Positions 47,406-57,359 of a stretch of DNA of 64,000 nt are shown one piece after another. Position numbers and translations under genes: made by a program. Position 1 is the first letter of the stretch. Each line of letters starts with the position of its first letter. The stretch covers positions 2,432,166-2,496,165 of the forward strand of contig OZ025219.1 in NCBI GenBank assembly GCA_964019055.1. Direction: 5' to 3'. Source of the DNA: Anthopleura xanthogrammica (lineage: Eukaryota; Cnidaria; Anthozoa; Actiniaria; Actiniidae). The notes below the pieces were generated by a model, which was not told where the DNA came from, made no database searches, and worked only from the letters and a program-made list of their open reading frames with translations.

Positions 47406-47575
47406 TAGCTGATCTAGCTGATCCTTGGAGTCAATCACTTCAACGGTTTGAGTGTAGGGGTTGTAACGAACTTGGAATGGTCTGGGGATCTGAGCTGAGA
47501 ACTCCCTGGTAAATGTAAAGACTGAATGTTATTGAAAGTATGGGTAAAGAAAAGACAGTGAAGATTAGGGGTAAG

Positions 47576-47604
47576 TGGATGGATGGATGGATAGATGGAT
47601 GGAA
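47576..47604. repeat. Short GGAT repeat, copy 1 counterpart of the long array at 56408
   Basis: About seven GGAT units at the position corresponding to the 0.95-kb array in copy 2. Confidence 0.85.
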
Positions 47605-49039
47605 ATGACGTCACTGTCTTCTTTAAAAATTCGCAAATATAAAATACTTCCCATCGGAATATCAAGAAAAAACTTTAACCAGTGTTTTTTAGACCCTTAA
47701 AAATTATTCCAGGAAAGTTTCAGGCGAATTAAATTTTGAGCGATTTTCGTACTAGTCCCCCTTTAAGAGCTCTATAATTATGTATCCTTATCCGTTTAAC
47801 TTTTACTAAGTCCCGGTTTTCACGTCACTATCAATAGACGCAGAATAACCACATACACAACGGCAGATATGATAGCCTAACCCCTTTATAGTTGGGTAGA
47901 ACAAAGCATTTTCACTCAAACTTACAGTACTATCTGCGATTATTCTTGCGTCACTAGTGAAAACTAAACTGATTATTATTCATAGTTGTTGGCCTCGTGC
48001 CTTACTTGTGCTTATAGACAGCTAGTTCAAAAAAACGTAATATTGGTGAAGGTTTTGTTGCATATTGCATACCAAGCCCGAAATGCACTATGGGTGATGT
48101 GAATGCAATCAGCGAAAGTCACAACAATATGGCATTTTCCATTATTTTCTCTGCACGATTTGACAAAGTGTGGCATCTTTCTTTCTCTGCTTTCTCTATT
48201 TCCAAATGACCAACAATACAATAAAAGCTTGGTTACCCCAACTCCTTATTTCCTCTCCCCCTTCCCTCCCATTCAGAAGTCATAGCTTCATTGACTACAA
48301 TTAACTCCATCTCTAATGCTAAGGATTTGAATGATAAATATGAGATCTAAAGTATTTGGTTTGTTAACTACAGCTGGTTGGTATGGAGACTGATATCTAT
48401 TGAGTTTACTGATAGATTATATAGCTTTAGGGAATGACGTCACTTCCGGGACCAAAGCGAAAAGCAATAATGAGGGAATTCTTGTTACTACTTCTTTATT
48501 CTAAGACTGACTGACTTAATTAAGAAACCAATCAATAGTTATGTGCAAGATATATCAACAACCTTTCGATTTATTTACAATTAATATCAGCATCACTTTG
48601 TCTTGAAAGAAAATCAAAATCAAACTTTATTATTGGAAATTTCAAGTCAATTTACAAATCATCTAGTTCTATCCGTTATCTGTATAGTATATTGAATTCA
48701 GCATGCATTTATACAACAGGTTGTCATAGCAACAGAACACAGGACCTACCAAGACCAGACTGCATTATGGGTATTACAAGTTTGTTGATGTAAATAAAAT
48801 AAGGTAGTAATCTCCTTAACCTGACCAAAGAAGGGCTACATCGTAGATAAGAGCTCTTAAAAGAATCATCAAATGTACAAACTATGAAAGATAATTTGAT
48901 AGCAGTTGTGATATCTGATTATATGATGTTGTGACACAACAACCAAAGGAAAGAAGAAAACATCATAAGATAAAACTTATTGATCAATAGTGTTATGAGT
49001 ATAATGATGGTTAAATATAGACATTAATAATAGCCAATT
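47605..49039. other. No gene seen; duplicated non-coding block and TRIM 3' flank
   Basis: Closely matches 57970-59396. Contains the foldback at 47808-47965, half of the 30242-type foldback at 48014-48100, and a minus-strand AATAAA at 48626-48631 that is conserved in copy 2 (58985-58990) and may end the TRIM transcript. Confidence 0.6.
47808..47965. mobile_element. Foldback element, copy in duplication unit 1
   Basis: Ends GGTTTTCACGTCACTATCAA and TGCGTCACTAGTGAAAACTA, with ACGGCAGATA/TATCTGCG inside. Related to 28405-28592. Confidence 0.75.
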
Positions 49040-51184
49040 CTACTTTACACACCAGACACCATAACCCACCGTACTAACTAATAACTGAGCATCTTTTAAA
49101 ACAGTTATATTTCGAGGGTTCTTGATTACATCACAAGTCCTTCCTACAAAACGACCATCCAATGTGAATTTTTGTACGCGGTTATTACTCTGATCACACA
49201 CCAGTAGATGATGGTCATTATCAATAGCCAGGCCCCATGGTCTATTCAACTGACCATCAGCAGTGTCTGTACCACCAATCGTCGATATTCTAGTCGGTAC
49301 GTTACCTTTCTTCTCAAATACATGAATAACGTGATTATCATCATCACTGACGTAAAACAGTCCATCATGTGTTATCACATCGAGTGGATCAAACTTGTCC
49401 TGTGTTGTCAAACCAAACTGATATTGATAGCCACCGTCTCTTGTGAAGACTTGAACACGATGATTACCAAAATCACACACAATGATGTTACCATCGTCAT
49501 CAACGTGTACTCCCCATTGATTACATAACTCTCCATCGCCGTTACCTCGGTTACCAAAGGTCTTTATCAATGCCCCTGTTGTAGTGTTCACTATACATAT
49601 TCTATGATTACCATGGTCTGCTATGACTAAATCTGTATCATTTAGAAATGATAATCCTACAGGGTAATACAACTGTCCCTGTGCAGTACCTGGACTACCA
49701 TACGTCAGTAAGAGATCTCCATCAGTGGTGAATACATGGACACATTGAGAAGACCAATTGGCAACAGCGATCCTGCTATTGTTTCTGTTTACTGCTATAC
49801 CTGTCAAACCCCTAGATCCTATATTTACACCTTTCATGTTAAACTGTCCTGTTGTTCTCATCTCGTGTGGCTTGGCATTCACCACAAGTAGACTGTTAGA
49901 TACATGATTCCCATTCACTTGAACCTCTGCTGTCAACCGACCAGCTACTTTAGCCATGAATTCAACATATAGTTTTCCATCAGTTGTCACATATTTCTTT
50001 TGTATTTTCACATTGCCTTCAGGCTTGATTTGAACGTCTATAACATCCCTTGAATCATGATTGAGTTCTCCTGTAGAGGTTTTAGTTATAAATGTGAGCT
50101 TCTCTTTCTTTAAAGCTTCTGTCTCAGATATCACCTCAATAGTGCTCTTCGTATGGTCTGTTTTCAAACATGTTAGAATTTCTCCCAGCCCTGAATTCAC
50201 TTCTCGCACAAGCTGTTCGTTAGGAACGAACTCAACTCGAGAAGAGAGTTGAATGTGTTTGAAGATGAATTTCTCCGAGCATTGTGTCTCTTGAATGTTC
50301 ATCATTTCACTTGCCAGTCCTCTTTCCATCACATTCTTGATGTATTCCTTGACGGCTGGAATATGATGAATTATATTCAAGTTTGCTTGAGCAGTGTCCA
50401 ACTTCTCGTCGATTTGTCTCAGCAATTCTCGTTCGTTTTCTTGCAGCATTTCGATGATCTTCTTGGTTTTGTCTTTGAGTTCTTTTTTGGCTTTTTCTCC
50501 TTGTTGTTTGAATGTGTCAGCAATCTTTTCTTGTTGTTGCTTTTCCTTGTCATCTAATCTCAACTGCTCCAGTATTTGCAGATGCTTTGACAAAACAGCT
50601 TTCTTGATCGAAGCAAACTTGTCTAATGACATTGTCTTATGATCCTTGTGATTGTGTTTCCAACATGTCAAGCAAATCATGTCATCACAGTCTTCGCAGA
50701 ATAACTCTAGCCTGTGATGAGGGTGACTTTTACAAGGATTTTCTCTTGTTATTATGAGCTCAATATCTTCTTTCTTCAAATCAGCCAGACGAACGACCTT
50801 GTGATCTTTGATGAAGAACGAATGGTTCTTCTCGCATTCTTGACACAGCGAGTGATCACAATCAAAACAATACCAAGATGCTGTCGAATGACTCTCAGAA
50901 ACAGAACAAACTTTTTCTCCTTCTACCAACGCCAGACCCTTCAAGATCCTTGAATGTAGTAGACTTGGCTTTAGATCTTCGAGGCTATTTGGTTCTGGTA
51001 AAGGAGTTCGTGATTTACATCGAGGACATTTGAAGATGTTTACTTCCTCGATCAGCTCGGCGTGTCTTTTGATGCAAGGCTTACAAAATGTGTCAAAACA
51101 CGGCAAGATCTTGGGTTCAATAAGTGTATCATTACACAAAGAACAATTGAATTCCTTCTTAAGATCAGCGACAAACGATTCCAT
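49040..51184 (-). CDS. TRIM-NHL protein (TRIM2/3/71-like), copy 1
   Basis: A single-exon frame of 714 aa. Order: RING (C14, C17, C29, C34, C37, C53, C56), B-box 1 from about C93, B-box 2 from about 149 (CKSHPHHRLELFCEDCDDMI), coiled coil at about 195-290, a filamin/Ig-like region at about 390-480, and six NHL-type blades to the end (for example NHRICIVNTTTG, NHRVQVFTRDGG, NNRVQKFTLDGR). Such proteins are usually E3 ubiquitin ligases and/or RNA-binding regulators. The zinc-binding His of the RING is Asp (CFDTFC). I start at MESF because copy 2 begins there and the two copies diverge just upstream, at an AG (CTACAG) that looks like an acceptor; a Met at 51322 is in frame. It lies within the remains of the hydroxylase gene, on the same strand. 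Confidence 0.92.
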   Translation of the reverse strand: MESFVADLKKEFNCSLCNDTLIEPKILPCFDTFCKPCIKRHAELIEEVNIFKCPRCKSRTPLPEPNSLEDLKPSLLHSRILKGLALVEGEKVCSVSESHSTASWYCFDCDHSLCQECEKNHSFFIKDHKVVRLADLKKEDIELIITRENPCKSHPHHRLELFCEDCDDMICLTCWKHNHKDHKTMSLDKFASIKKAVLSKHLQILEQLRLDDKEKQQQEKIADTFKQQGEKAKKELKDKTKKIIEMLQENERELLRQIDEKLDTAQANLNIIHHIPAVKEYIKNVMERGLASEMMNIQETQCSEKFIFKHIQLSSRVEFVPNEQLVREVNSGLGEILTCLKTDHTKSTIEVISETEALKKEKLTFITKTSTGELNHDSRDVIDVQIKPEGNVKIQKKYVTTDGKLYVEFMAKVAGRLTAEVQVNGNHVSNSLLVVNAKPHEMRTTGQFNMKGVNIGSRGLTGIAVNRNNSRIAVANWSSQCVHVFTTDGDLLLTYGSPGTAQGQLYYPVGLSFLNDTDLVIADHGNHRICIVNTTTGALIKTFGNRGNGDGELCNQWGVHVDDDGNIIVCDFGNHRVQVFTRDGGYQYQFGLTTQDKFDPLDVITHDGLFYVSDDDNHVIHVFEKKGNVPTRISTIGGTDTADGQLNRPWGLAIDNDHHLLVCDQSNNRVQKFTLDGRFVGRTCDVIKNPRNITVLKDAQLLVSTVGYGVWCVK

Positions 51185-51540
51185 GTTGGTAAGAGTTGAG
51201 GGAGTTGGCTGTAGAATGTTGTTTGTGAATCTATTTTGAAATTTGCTATGAATGCACAAATAGCGTCTGACACGGAACATTGCACCCTCGCATGACTCAG
51301 ACAAACAAAGCTCAAAAGCCACAGTAAGTTGAATATTAATTTCCCGTAATATATTCTACATGTTATATAATTATGTCCTATCTGACTGCGTGTTTTTACG
51401 TGTTTTTAAGACATTATTTGAGCTTTAGATGGATTGGGTACCCTGTGTTTATCAATTATATCTACTTGTGTAGACTACTTATTAATTAGAGATTTGAATT
51501 GACTTTGTGACAATATTATATTGCATGTCTGAGATCATGG
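51185..51540. other. No gene seen; TRIM copy 1 upstream region
   Basis: Differs from the equivalent part of copy 2 beyond about 51210. No promoter was identified. Confidence 0.4.
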
Positions 51541-51549
51541 TTAGGATAA

Positions 51550-51985
51550 CTAATGGAAGGATGGATGAATGAATGCATTAATGAATGGATGGATGGATTG
51601 ATAGATGGATCGAAGGATGAATAAATGGAGGGATGGATGGAAGGATGGAAGGATGGAAGGATTGATCGATACATGGATGGATGGATGGATGGATGGATGG
51701 ATGGATAGATGGATGGATGGATGGATGGATGGATGGATGGATGGATGGATGGATGGATGGATGGATGGATGGATGGATGGATGGATGGATGGATGGATGG
51801 ATGGATGGATGGATGGATGGATGGATGGATGGATGGATGGATGGATGGATGGATGGATGGATGGATGGATGGATGGATGGATGGATGGATGGATGGATGG
51901 ATGGATGGATGGATGGATGGATGGATGGATGGATGGATGGATGGATGGATGGAGGGAGGGAGGGATGGATGGATGGATGGATGAA
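51550..51985. repeat. (GGAT)n array
   Basis: About 430 bases of GGAT, nearly pure at 51675-51950. No counterpart exists at this place in copy 2. Long MDGW and IHPS frames are artefacts. Confidence 0.97.
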
Positions 51986-51989
51986 TTTT

Positions 51990-52465
51990 CTTTCCATTCA
52001 ATCCAGCTGATTTGAGGGAAAATGTTAGCCAATCAGAATCGAGAAAATTTGCAAAATTGAGGTGTCATCCAAAAGCGCATACTGGGACGGCTGGATACAA
52101 ATTTGGGACTCACCCCAGAAACAAGTGTAAATTTTTGTCGTTCTCGGAGATTGTACACAATTTTCTAACCACTATCACAGTGATCCCATGGGATAACTAC
52201 ATGTATAGCTAGTGTTAAATGGTATGTGGTTATCTATCCAATCAGCTTTCTCTTACCTGACTTTTTTTTTTTGACACCAACACATCTAGCATCAAGATTG
52301 TCCCACCATTTCATAGACTACTCCCTTGTACTGTCAAGATTCTGGTCATTAACAAATTGAACATGAGGAATGGGATAGGGGTGAAGATGACACCACCCCT
52401 CCCCTCCCCCTGGAAGATCATTTTCACTAGACTGGTGGGGAGCACAATGAAGTCCAATATTGTTC
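51990..52465. other. No gene seen; between the array and a hydroxylase exon
   Basis: Unique sequence. The missing hydroxylase exon after GELQ would be expected downstream of here on the minus strand but was not found. Confidence 0.45.
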
Positions 52466-52649
52466 TTACTTGCAATTCTCCAAAGGAAGACAGCAAACCA
52501 GCACCATAAGCTTTGATCTCTCCATCTTGTTTACAGAGACCAAACTCCACTGTGAACCAGTAAAGCTGGCAACAAAACAAATCTTTTGTTAAATTCTTGT
52601 TGAGGTCGAACAGGTCCAACCTGGACTTTGAGCCATTGTTCATGTGGTC

Positions 52650-52785
52650 ACTCAAGAAAATAGCTGTTATTACAGATGCATGCAAATGAGGCAACAAGCA
52701 TTGTGTCGAGCTGATAGCCTCACTTGTATGATTCTTAAACAAAAGAATATCTCATTTGAATACATCCGTAATAACAGCTATTAGT
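52650..52785. mobile_element. Foldback element
   Basis: Arms AATAGCTGTTATTACAGATG with CAAATGAG, and CTCATTTGAATACATCCGTA with ATAACAGCTATT. Confidence 0.82.
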
Positions 52786-53215
52786 CAGGTCTGTTAGCGA
52801 CAAAATAGCAAAGATCGTGCACTTTTGAGTACAAGCACCAAACTTGGCACAAATGTTCCTTGGGGCATACTAAACAGATTTAGGGGTGGGTGCGAAAAAA
52901 TAGCGGTCGGGGGGAGGCATGCCACATTCTTAATTAGATGGTTAAATTTCATCAAAATTAATATGAAACAAAAAACATTCCTTCAAGTTTGAACTCTAAG
53001 ATGGAAGAGTTGTTTAAAAAAGTCAGAATGACGTTTACAGTTTTTTGGTATCTCTTTTTGTTGTAGAGATATTAAACGTTTTCCAAATATGGAAATAAGC
53101 GATTTTTTTTGGCACCCACCCCTAAATTTGTTTAGTATGTTCCAACGAACATTTGTGCCAAGTTTGCTGCTTGTACTCAAAAGAGCACGATCTTTTCGCT
53201 AAGAGACATGACTAT
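52783..53215. mobile_element. Long foldback element abutting the previous one
   Basis: Arms of about 100 bp: GCAAAGATCGTGCACTTTTG, TTGGCACAAATGTTC, TTAGGGGTGGGTGC, and on the right GCACCCACCCCTAAATTTG, GAACATTTGTGCCAAG, AAAAGAGCACGATCTTTTCG. A TAGACC-type end (GGGAAAGGTCTATA) follows at 53219-53232. It lies in the intron between two hydroxylase exons. Confidence 0.85.
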
Positions 53216-53409
53216 TTTCGGGAAAGGTCTATAAGCCTCTGCAGTTAAAACACAAGGTAACATGCATGCTTGCATTTGTAGCCCATACTTTGTGTTTACA
53301 CTAGAAAATGTAGGTATATTTATTCTATTGTTGCTCAGTCTACTTACAGTGGCAAGTTTTTCAACCCATTCATCAGGGGCTCCAAGAGAAGCCAGTCCAA
53401 TCTCCTAAA

Positions 53410-54070
53410 TATGCAAAATCCACTGTCTGTTATATTATAATTATCACACAATGCAGGCTGAGGTCATTGACAAGAAACTTGATTGACTGTTTGAGAGGGG
53501 GGACATTTGAGCACCTTCTTTTCTTTAATTAAGAACAAAAGAAGGTTTAAACAAAAGAAGGTTTAAACAAAAGAAGGTGAGAAATTCAGGATAAAATCGC
53601 ATGCGCACTGATAACGATTCTTTTAACTGTGAATAGGCTTATTATGGGTTTATTTAGAACCAAAAATGCCAACATTTTCCCCCATCTGTGGTGTTTTTTT
53701 ATTTCTTGACTGAATGCCAAGGCATAGACTGGGAGGGGAGGGGGGGGGTTTCCTATATATAGAAGAAGAGGGATGCACGTCTGAAATTTTAAAAATGACC
53801 CCTAAAAGGTACAATAATCTCTTTCTTGAAGTCATAAACAATCGCAAGTTTCACCCCTAAAATGCATTTTGATTATTTTTTCGTTTGATTCTGAAGACCC
53901 TCAAAGGTACCAAATATAGAAAATTAACCCCTAAAAGGCATCCCAGCCCCTTTAATTCAAATATAATACAAGTTACTCATGGGGTATATGATACTTGAAA
54001 ACATAAATGATGATAATAAAATAATTCATCTTATTATAAGGAAGATAGTCATTCTTATTTCCACGAGCTT
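53410..54070. other. No gene seen; hydroxylase intron lacking expected exons
   Basis: Contains GAAGGTTTAAACAAAA short direct repeats and pyrimidine-rich sequence. The rest of the ACT domain and the first half of the catalytic domain should lie here but do not. Confidence 0.5.
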
Positions 54071-54437
54071 CACTTACCTCAAACAGTTTCAGAGCTCTCG
54101 CTAAAGCTCCTACTTCTTCATCAAGTGTAAATACAATAGTAGTCTTTGGAGGTTTTGCATCTCCTGCATGCTTCTATAAACGAAAAAGAAAAAAAGAAAA
54201 AGAAAAAAAGAAATACCATGAAATTTTTGAGTTTTCCCCAATTCTATTGACTATTTGACTGTTACACATAAACAAGTAATTTTTGTTTAAAAAGTTTAGT
54301 AACTCTATTTTGATGAAAATTACAAAGGGTATTGATAAAGAGCTAAAATATCGAATTCTCTCGTTTTTTATTTTTACCTTAGTTTTTCTGAATTCACCCT
54401 CAATTTGAAAGTGTTTTCGCTTGTGTCCAGCGTCCAT

Positions 54438-55962
54438 GACATTACTCTGACATTACAGACGAATTGTATTCGCCAGTAGATATATCATGTCAATATCATG
54501 TCACGTGGTACGCTAGCCTGCGTGCAGCACGACTTTAACTCTAGGTTAAGACGGTCTGCCAATCAGACATCTATCTGTCAGGACAATTCAGTTGACGTTT
54601 CTAAAGTTTCAAAGCTGTTGCTGAAATTATTACTTTTGCCCTTTCTTTCCTTGTATCTTTTGTGGGTTTAGTACTTGAAGTGAACAAAGTTGATTTTACG
54701 TTACTCTGGCTCAGTAACTTACTATCGAAAAGTACACTTGGCCACATTGGAATGACGTTATTGTTTTTATTGATCGACTAACCAGGACCATACTTCCAGA
54801 CATCCGAGTGCTGAGACATCGTATGGACTTACGGCTACGCTGGAGATTTCGGCCCCAACACCGCTATCCCGGGAGGAACAGTTACAGACTGATCAGGAAG
54901 CTCGGCTGAAGCCTAAGGGAGAGGTTAGTCGGCCCCTAGACCGTAGATGATTAACCCCTTGCTATGACCAGCAAACCCAAAATGACGCTTGTGACGCTGA
55001 TGATTTTACCGCTATGGTTACTTCTTCCCATATGGGATGTTTATCAGAATCCCAGCTGCGACGTATACACGAACAAACATGGGGTAAGCGTCAGTATTGA
55101 TCGAGGTTTTATTTTCTTATCCCTCAAGATATTTTGACAGATGGCATTTTTTTGCTATCAAGTGAGATATTCAAATGCAAACCAAGCATGCGTATGCGTA
55201 TATGAGAACGTTTCAAATTTAACTGCGATTTGGCGGCGATTTTCACAAAAACTTTACGGCGATGAAAAATCGCAGCTAAACCGCAGTTAAATTTGAACAT
55301 GTCCAAAACACCTTCGATATGGCGGCGACGTGAATTTCCAAAACCGAAGTGAAATCGTTGGTCGCGTTCGCACGCAGTATTTCCTGTCGACGTGAAAATC
55401 TTCGCAAAAATTGCGCCTCAAATCGCCGCAAAAATCGCCTGTGTGAACGGGTATTTAACGACAGATTCAAGAGCTAGTGAATGTTTTGTCAAGTTCCATA
55501 GATAGCGGCAGCTTTTGCCGCCAAAGCCCACTTGTTGTACCCAGTTCCCTTGGGGGAATGGAGTATGGGAGTTCAAATGCTTGTGGGTGCATACTTTGAT
55601 GCTCGCAAACCCACTACTTTTGTGCAGTCAAAAACGAATCAAAAAAACCTCCCCAAGAGGAACTAGCCTGTTCTTTGTAAGGAAATGTGTCCCCGACACA
55701 CTCACGAGATTTAAAGTCATTTGCAATTTAAAATAAGGTTACTTGAAATTTCGAAGTTAGCAACAGGGGAGGATACGGGGGGAGCGCACCTCCCCTTTGG
55801 AGTAACTTTGTCCCCTATTTTGAAGATACCCAATATGAAATGTTTTCTTTCTTTGATTCGGTGGGTTGCACCCCCTTGGGCTGACTTTGTGCTCTGCAAC
55901 CCTCCATGAAAAAAATCCTGGATCCGCCTCTGAGTAACTACTCTTTCACCTATATATACAGT
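54438..55962. other. No gene seen; duplicated flank with interspersed repeats
   Basis: Matches 63204-64000. Includes the shared element at 54780-55055, an inverted segment near 55190-55300 (TTTCAAATTTAACTGCG and CGCAGTTAAATTTGAA), and a repeat end CCTGGATCCGCCTCTG at 55916-55935. Confidence 0.55.
54780..55055 (+). repeat. Interspersed repeat shared with 14405-14672 and 63550-63675
   Basis: AACCAGGACCATACTTCCAG to GGTTACTTCTTCCCATATGG. Present inverted in intron 2 of the polyproline gene and, truncated, in duplication copy 2. Confidence 0.78.
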
Positions 55963-56018
55963 ATATCATAATCACCATACCAGTGAAACAAATAAACAAA
56001 AAATACAACTGATAATAG

Positions 56019-56024
56019 TTTATT
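56019..56024 (-). promoter_or_regulatory. Poly(A) signal of the hydroxylase remnant, copy 2
   Basis: AATAAA on the minus strand, about 155 bases after the stop codon at 56178. Conserved with copy 1. Confidence 0.5.
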
Positions 56025-56407
56025 GAGACAACTGCAAATTATGATATCCAAAAGATATCGAAAGATATACCATAGGACATATTACTGATAAAAGACCACA
56101 TCATCAATCCCTATAAAAGTTCCTCCAAAACAAGAATATCGAAAGATACCATATATGACAGTCATATAAAAGTAACATCACCAATCCCTATAAAAATAAA
56201 GTAATGTGCTGACATCGGATCTGATGTCACTGGCCAGTTTGACTAGCTGATCCTTGGAGTCAATCACTTCAACGGTTTGAGTGTAGGGGTTGTAACGAAC
56301 TTGGAATGGTCTGGGGATCTGAGCTGAGAACTCCCTGGTAAATGTAAAGGCTGAATGTTAATGAATGGATGGGAAAAGAAAAGATGGCGAAGATCAAGAG
56401 TAAGTAC

Positions 56408-57354
56408 ATGGATGGATGGATGGATGGATGGATAAAAGGAAGAATGAGAATAGATGGATGGAAAGATGGATGGAAAGATGGATGGATGGATGGATGGATG
56501 GATGGATGGAAAGATGGATGGATGGATGGATGGATGGATGGATGGATGGACGGACGGACGGACGGACGGACGGACGGATGGACGGACGGACGGATGGATG
56601 GATGGATGGATGGATGGATGGATGGATGGATGGATGGATGGATGGATGGATGGATGGATGGATGGATGGATGGATGGATGGATGGATGGATGGATGGATG
56701 GATGGATGGATGGATGGATGGATGGATGGATGGATGGATGGATGGATGGATGGATGGATGGATGGATGGATGGATGGATGGATGGATGGATGGATGGATG
56801 GATGGATGGATGGATGGATGGATGGATGGATGGATGGATGGATGGATGGATGGATGGATGGATGGATGGATGGATGGATGGATGGATGGATGGATGGATG
56901 GATGGATGGATGGATGGATGGATGGATGGATGGATGGATGGATGGATGGATGGATGGATGGATGGATGGATGGATGGATGGATGGATGGATGGATGGATG
57001 GATGGATGGATGGATGGATGGATGGATGGATGGATGGATGGATGGATGGATGGATGGATGGATGGATGGATGGATGGATGGATGGATGGATGGATGGATG
57101 GATGGATGGATGGATGGATGGATGGATGGATGGATGGATGGATGGATGGATGGATGGATGGATGGATGGATGGATGGATGGATGGATGGATGGATGGATG
57201 GATGGATGGATGGATGGATGGATGGATGGATGGATGGATGGATGGATGGATGGATGGATGGATGGATGGATGGATGGATGGATGGATGGATGGATGGAAG
57301 GAAGGGTGGATGGATGGATGGATGGAAGGAAGGGTGGATGGATGGATGGATGAA
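56408..57354. repeat. Long (GGAT)n array, about 0.95 kb
   Basis: Nearly pure GGAT with a GGAC patch at 56548-56592 and GGAA variants at both ends. It sits in the intron next to the last hydroxylase exon. Copy 1 has only about seven units here. Confidence 0.98.
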
Positions 57355-57359
57355 GGAAT

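Larger units (their letters stand above)
47160..54437 (-). pseudogene. Aromatic amino acid hydroxylase remnant, copy 1
   Basis: Exon-sized pieces in order on the minus strand are 54378-54437 (start codon, MDAGHKRKHFQIEGEFRKTK), 54078-54173 (KTTIVFTLDEEVGALARALK, start of the ACT regulatory domain), 53348-53404 (EIGLASLGAPDEWVEKLAT), 52470-52565 ([12 protein letters not shown], then [14 protein letters not shown]) and 47415-47515 ([20 protein letters not shown]). All have intact splice sites, and phases match the known gene structure of the phenylalanine/tryptophan hydroxylase family. These iron- and tetrahydrobiopterin-dependent enzymes hydroxylate Phe, Tyr or Trp. The rest of the ACT domain, the iron-ligand HxxxH segment and the exon after GELQ are not found. 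The last exon runs into a foldback element and its tail is lost, so I call it a pseudogene. A TRIM gene lies between the last two pieces. Misassembly could also explain the gaps. Confidence 0.8.
46895..55960. repeat. Tandem duplication unit, copy 1 (about 9 kb)
   Basis: The whole segment is repeated, with indels, at 55963-64000. Matching blocks are the hydroxylase 3' end, the non-coding block 47640-49040, the TRIM-NHL gene, the hydroxylase first exon and the flank 54430-55787. Confidence 0.9.

Noticed and set aside
48027..48221. 64-aa minus-strand frame repeated at 58387-58581
   Set aside because: Conserved only because the non-coding block is duplicated. It overlaps a foldback half, and changes between copies are not biased to silent sites.
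51185..51322. Upstream in-frame Met for TRIM copy 1
   Set aside because: Copy 2 lacks this extension, and the copies diverge just upstream of the MESF start at a likely splice acceptor.
52311..52742. 143-aa minus-strand frame
   Set aside because: Only the 32-codon piece at 52470-52565 is coding (hydroxylase exon with both splice sites). The rest is intron and foldback sequence.
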